Shown here in pieces: positions 59,161 to 64,000 of a DNA stretch of 64,000 nucleotides. Origin of the DNA: Siphonodentalium dalli (taxonomy: Eukaryota; Mollusca; Scaphopoda; Gadilida; Siphonodentaliidae); assembly GCA_032622095.1 (NCBI GenBank), contig CP136061.1:56183762-56247761 (forward strand), read 5' to 3'. Within the stretch, counting starts at the first letter, position 1; each line of letters starts with the position of its first letter. A program made the translations under genes and the position numbers. The notes under the pieces were generated by a model that was not told the origin of the DNA, made no database searches, and was given only the letters and a program-made list of their open reading frames with translations.

Positions 59161-59775
59161 CTAGCCGATGGGCCCGACGTTGTCCGGGCTATTCAAAAAC
59201 CAAATTTCAAGTCGATAGCTCCACCCGTTTCCGAGATCTGGTCTGCGCATGCGCGAAGCTGGCGTCGCACGGGCTCGGCGACCCGATAAAATTCGTATCC
59301 GGGGCAAGATACATTCACATAGCAAATTTCATGGTACCCGTCCCTCAAAGACTGACCCGATGAAAAATTCCCCTGTTCCTAGGACATATATGACACAACA
59401 ACCCATTCTGCCTTTTTAATCGAGATAATTGCATTCCGCGTTTCGTTTTGCATCCGTATTTTACGGATGGGTAGCCGTTTAGCAGCTTCGATTGTAATAA
59501 AGAGCGTTAATCCTTAACACCTCCGAATATGGTCAATATAAAGATCGTCGATGCCTTAACCCCCCCCCCCCCCCCGAAGAGGCGTTTGCGGTGATTTTGA
59601 TGATTGGGAGTGGAGAATGGGTGCTCTGGGCTTCTCCAAAATGCGACGTCGACGATTCCCGTGGGATTTTACCTTTGGATAGGAAGTTTGGTCTCGATCG
59701 GTCAACCGTTTTCGATTCTATAAAGGACATACAGACAGACAGATGTCTTCAAAATATATATGAGATATTTCAGAT
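59161..59775 (-). mobile_element. second, related element with the same termini
   Basis: Begins 'ctagccgatgggcccgac' / 'gttgtccgggct', as at 58112, and ends with (CAGA)3 and 'ttcaaaatatatatgag', like the element before it, but the interior is different. The two lie head to tail with a shared CTAG at the joint. Confidence 0.5.
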
Positions 59776-62630
59776 TTTAAGAAAATCAAGGACCATGACA
59801 CTTTACTGAAAAAGTAAGCAATCTAATCATCCAATGGTTGCATCATTTCATGTGATTCAAATAGTCATGAAACGGCGAATATTAACATTTACCGATTTTT
59901 TTTTTAATTCTCCCTCTTGGCGTCTGTTGGTTTGCTATGCGCACCACGAATTGTTTGCGTTTGGGTAGGGGCTCGCAGGGAAAGTGTTCGTCGATACTAT
60001 AATGATGCGGTTTTGGCTCAGTCACCGGTGGATGTCTGATACTGCAGAAAATACCCGAGTATATATATTTACCCGATTTTAAATAGTTCACTCATTTGAG
60101 CACGAAATATTTTCTGTGTTTTGAAATTTCTACAATACATGTAATTTGTTTTCTATTTCTACTATTTCTCAGTTTCTATCATAGCTCAATCGGGTATAGA
60201 TGAAGCTTATTTACTGATATCGCTCTGTCGTGGTCTGCTTTTGTGTTTACAATGGTCAATTTTGTAAAGCGGACGTTTTGTGTGCGCAAACCAAGGCGCA
60301 TATACACAGGCATAACTCGATCAGTGATTATATCAAGGATAATGGCAAACTCCAGGCAGAGTTATCTCCCATCGCTCCGCTGAGATACCGCCACACCGCG
60401 AGGACATTTGGAAAGGATTTCTAACATGATTTTAGTTCTTATGTTTTAGGATTCAAATTTTCTATGTCTGGTTAAATGTAAAAATTACCATTATTGCAAA
60501 CTTAATTATGGTGGTCAAAATAAGATAATAGGTGACTGAATGTAGTTCCGGCGATACGTAAATAAAATAGATGTATCGTCCGCAAAGTACCATCCGTGTG
60601 GCAGTGATCTATCGTAGTGATAACGTAGAGGATGCTGCGTGGAATATGGGATAATGGTTCAGCATATATATCTGAGTACATTACCCCTCATAGATTTGAG
60701 TACAGTACCCCCTCATGCCATGCAAATTGGCACAGTGTGGCAAAAATTCTGTTTATTACCTATCTTTTTCAGCACGAGCCCTGGTTATACTTGAACAAAA
60801 TATATCACAGAATACATAGGCCACCTCGTTCGTTCATAAAATTAGATTACCTGTGGCATTAAAGCGATCAAACTTGGCTGTTTTGTTTTGCTTATTCGGC
60901 GAGGTGGCTCTATTCTACTCAATTATCACACAATAAACTGACTAATCATGCACACGGGTAAATTTCGTCGCATATCGAGATGAATTTGTCTGAGGAATAA
61001 ATTACGCAAATGTGTGTACATAAAATTAGATATTTTTCAATATTTCGAGTGAAATTAGCTTCTTTTTTTAAAACACGCTATTATGACGGTGTATATAGTG
61101 ATATATTAGACACTAATAATAACAGTGCAGAAGTATATTTTTGGTGACGGCGTAGAATAAAGTTGTTGGAATCGCATATCCAATGAATAATGTCCCCATG
61201 TTATTCGTGACAAAAACAATGTCCCCATGTTATTCGTGACAATAATATAGAGCAAAATTTGACAAATAAGATCACAATGAAATACTTCTCAATTTGTTTG
61301 GGTAGTATATTGAATTTTAACCAATTCGTATGACTGTCTCACAAATATTGTGCTTCACAACATCCAATCTACACCGCTATTGATGTTTGCGTCTACACCG
61401 TCATACATTCTTGTTATTTTGGTATACAATCAACAATTTACGCCGTTGTTTTAATTATTGTCGATTAGATAACTTTTACAAAAACGCCACACAAGGAACC
61501 AAATTCTATACCATGTATAATCATGACAACAATATCCTCACACATTTTTCTAATAAAGGCAGTACCGATAACACCATAATATGTAAACCCCACAGTTTCC
61601 TCGCCTCGTTGTCGCCAATCGTCAGACACGTTGGTTTGAAACCTGTTTTTGACAATAATATCCATACAATCCACAAAGAATATGGTATCCCCGTAACAAC
61701 CGACATAATTCCAAATAGGTTTCTCAGGGACGATATTCCTCACGATCTGAATATCTCAAAAACATCATGGTTTACAGAGCACATACCCCATCCGAACTAC
61801 ATATATATGCCCGCCATCTTGTGTGTTTCTACACCATTTGATACACCTAAATGCTACACCGATTTTGAACCACTACCTAATATCATTATCAGACATATCT
61901 GAAGAGCTGCATAATGATGTACTTGCGTCTGAGTAAATCGAACATTTGGTTCTTAGTCGTTTTCTATTAAAACTGATTCTTCCGCTCAGTTATCACAGTT
62001 TAATTAGATATGACATTTTTGTCCAGAACGGCCTGTTATCCAACAATGAATCGCTTACATTTGCCCTTAAACCGAGTAATATACCATTTACGACATCACC
62101 AATCCGAGTAATATGGTTTTAAGACATGCTGCAAATCTACTTCACTGCTAAATAATGTGTAGATATCGATTTTTGTGACACAACTCGTAACGAAAGAGTT
62201 GTCCGTTAGTAACTAAGGGACGATCTAATTAATAAATAGGGTATTATACTTGGTTGTTTTTATATTATAGGCATATAATTTTATATATTATAGGCATCGG
62301 AAACCTCATATCAGCCTTCGAATTTCTGTCTCAGGTTGATATGAGGTTACATCGGGCTGATATCGGACCAAATATCAAACCAACCAAATAATATCCTCTA
62401 TATATCTTGGAGTGGACTATTATTCATTTGAAAGTGTGTTTTAATAATACGAGTGCAGAAAATTCCCAGTCAGTCAGAGTCAGTCAAATATCTTCAGACA
62501 ATGTAACTTCAATAAGCATGCCGTTTTGTTGAACTTAGTATCTGAACATTCCCCAAATAAACTACTCGTCAATGAGTATGTATTAATCAAAGGCGTGATC
62601 ATCTTTCAGTCAAATAAACTTTAGTGTGGT
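59776..62630. other. no recognised gene; short direct and inverted repeats
   Basis: Contains a ~29-bp direct repeat (aatgtccccatgttattcgt at 61189 and 61218) and an inverted repeat ('aacctcatatcagcc' near 62303, 'ggttgatatgaggtt' near 62335). The plus frame 61387-61902 is listed separately. Confidence 0.4.
61387..61902 (+). other. unrecognised 171-codon open frame
   Basis: Longest open frame in the window not assigned to a mobile element. The composition is rich in H, I, N, T, P and Y. It lacks a signal peptide, a clear domain or known motifs; a start at an ATG (61387) is possible but has no supporting context. A 92-codon frame runs antisense inside it. It could be a decayed transposon gene or chance. 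Confidence 0.2.
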
Positions 62631-63030
62631 TTAACCCTTTACCCAACAGAAGGGCCCTGTGCCAATGCATTCTCTTATATATGCGAGTCGACCATAGGTC
62701 GCCTCGCATATATAAGAGAATGCATTGGCTTAACACATTAAAAATTATACCATTGTTAAAGAATGTAAGAAAAAATGGTAAAAAGTGTTAAAAAAAGATT
62801 TTTTTTAAGCCAATGCATTCTCTTATATATGCGAGGCGACCTATGGTCGACTCGCATATATAAGAGAATGCATTGGCACAGGGCATAACCATAACCATCA
62901 GAATGTGGTCAATGAACCGGTTCCAATGATATCCATATTTGTATGGTTTTATTGAGACAGACCGAAGATATTTTAGGCTGTTGAAGCTTTATTTGGCCGG
63001 TTTTGGCCGGTTTGTTGGGTAAAGGGTTAA
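62631..63030 (-). mobile_element. piggyBac-type MITE carrying two 69-bp palindromes (copy 3)
   Basis: TTAA at 62631-62634 and 63027-63030; same element as 10363-10761 but inverted, with palindromes at 62661-62729 and 62809-62877 (modules 9 and 10). The sequence beyond it (63040-63310) resembles, inverted, 10780-10980, so the MITE sits in two copies of a larger repeat. Confidence 0.92.
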
Positions 63031-63310
63031 AGGGCCACAAGTCACTCACACTTAGAAGAACATACATGGAGTTATAGACAAACTTTCTTATATTCAGTAT
63101 TGACATTTATCCAATAACGAAATTTTCGCGTACTGAAGCCATTGTTATCTAAACAAAAAACTGTTACAGTGATTTGTCAACAAACATCGCTATATATAAT
63201 AACGTATTAAAGTTCAAGCATTTTAGTTTGAATATGATTTTCAGAATGTTTTTCAATGTTTTTACATTTTACTAAGTTGACCGTTAAATTTTGATTAAAT
63301 TTATTGGACC
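63031..63310 (-). repeat. dispersed repeat shared with 10780-10980
   Basis: Inverse match to 10780-10980 in several blocks ('aaaatttaatcaaaa', 'ttctgaaaatcatattca', 'aaatttcgttattg'), with insertions in between. No coding sequence. Confidence 0.5.
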
Positions 63311-63943
63311 AATTGGACTGATATGGGTAATTCCACTGTAACTGTATAATGATTATACAACAATGGTTTTGACTTGAAAAATCTTATTATTGGAGATTAT
63401 ATGGAGAACAAAAGAGAACGAAATCGATCTATTTTTACATGTACCTGCTGATGATAGTTGTTTTACAGACGCCTGTGTTTAAAAAAAATATGTTATATCA
63501 CATGAACTCACTTCAAATGCACTGAGTTCCTTTAAGACATTATATCCGAGACCGCAGATAAGATCACAGTATACAAGTGTGTCACTGCGTGAGAGTAGGG
63601 TGGATTTAATCATGATTGTGCTACCATCTAAGTACTGTATTGATACCCACATATTAATGGAAAAGCTTCGTTCCGTTTGTTATCTATTGATTATGTGCTG
63701 GAATCTGCTATCAAAATATGATATATGTGGGACCGTTTTTAATTAATACCACGGAAACAACACAGAACTCATGGCTCTATATATTGGCTACCCCACAACG
63801 CGCGGACCTCGAACATTGGTCTCAGAATATTTTGGAAGGTAATTATCACACATATATATACCTTTTAGACAATAAGCATAGCAACACGGTAGAAAAGATA
63901 CGTTATGAGTCAATTTGAGGCATAATATTATGTATACATTCTA
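63311..63943. other. no recognisable feature
   Basis: Unique AT-rich sequence with short chance frames only. Confidence 0.45.
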
Positions 63944-63993
63944 AACGATTCGGCCATTTCCGCTTCGAGCGAAGTGTAAATGGCCGAGTCGTT
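63944..63993. repeat. 24-bp-arm hairpin at window end
   Basis: aacgattcggccatttccgc... (63944-63967) pairs with 63970-63993 (cgaagtgtaaatggccgagt...) with three mismatches and a 2-nt loop. It may be the edge or centre of an element that continues past the window. Confidence 0.75.
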
Positions 63994-64000
63994 GAGATTA

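Overview
The window looks like TE-saturated intergenic DNA from a metazoan draft genome, most likely a marine invertebrate (a lophotrochozoan such as a mollusc or brachiopod would fit; this is an inference). The evidence is: AT-rich sequence, three families of APE/RT non-LTR retrotransposons, a Helentron/HINE-like insertion, many TTAA-flanked MITEs, long foldback elements, minisatellites, and a 100-N assembly gap at 24684-24783. I found no convincing host protein-coding gene, rRNA or tRNA gene. Every long open frame that can be recognised belongs to a mobile element.

Layout. 1-3497: truncated copy of a large foldback element, made of a ~41-bp minisatellite array plus an arm. 3817-6661: MITEs and a 1.7-kb inverted-repeat element. 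6662-9948: mostly featureless, with one small MITE. 9949-11387: ATGT microsatellite and a cluster of TTAA MITEs. 13143-24683: scattered MITEs, a tRNA-derived SINE candidate, an inverted-repeat element (19353-20885), three loose palindrome modules, and a ~60-75-bp minisatellite. 24784-37430: a minus-strand pile of three LINEs. LINE-C has an intact ORF1 and an EN half of ORF2 cut by the gap. LINE-A is an RT fragment split by a duplication around a 325-bp purine tract. LINE-B is interrupted by a HINE-like insertion inside RT motif A and flanked by ~540-bp direct repeats.

37577-47632: a 10-kb foldback element with TA flanks, a ~41-bp minisatellite array and a nested 5.1-kb transposon (41461-46584). 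This nested element is the most interesting object here. It has >1-kb inverted arms, ends reading TAGTCCGTGGGCCAA, a 3-4-bp target duplication, and two decayed head-to-head copies of a gene. The gene's conserved signatures (HEEADT, ALTGCD, H..RANYQ..W, P.P..HGW, a Cys-rich C-terminus) match, from memory, a multicopy family of uncharacterised invertebrate proteins. It may be the gene of an undescribed transposon group, or its cargo.

47635-48425: a small TIR element abutting the 10-kb one at TATA, with an unexplained 152-codon frame. 49404-50265: two MITEs sharing one TTAA. 53511-57815: a 4.3-kb long-TIR element with CAC termini and 5-bp target duplication ATGGT (Transib-like). It contains one of two TE-borne blocks rich in TCAAGGTCA motifs; the other, inverted, lies at 58100-59160. 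62631-63030: a third copy of the palindrome-bearing MITE. A hairpin closes the window.
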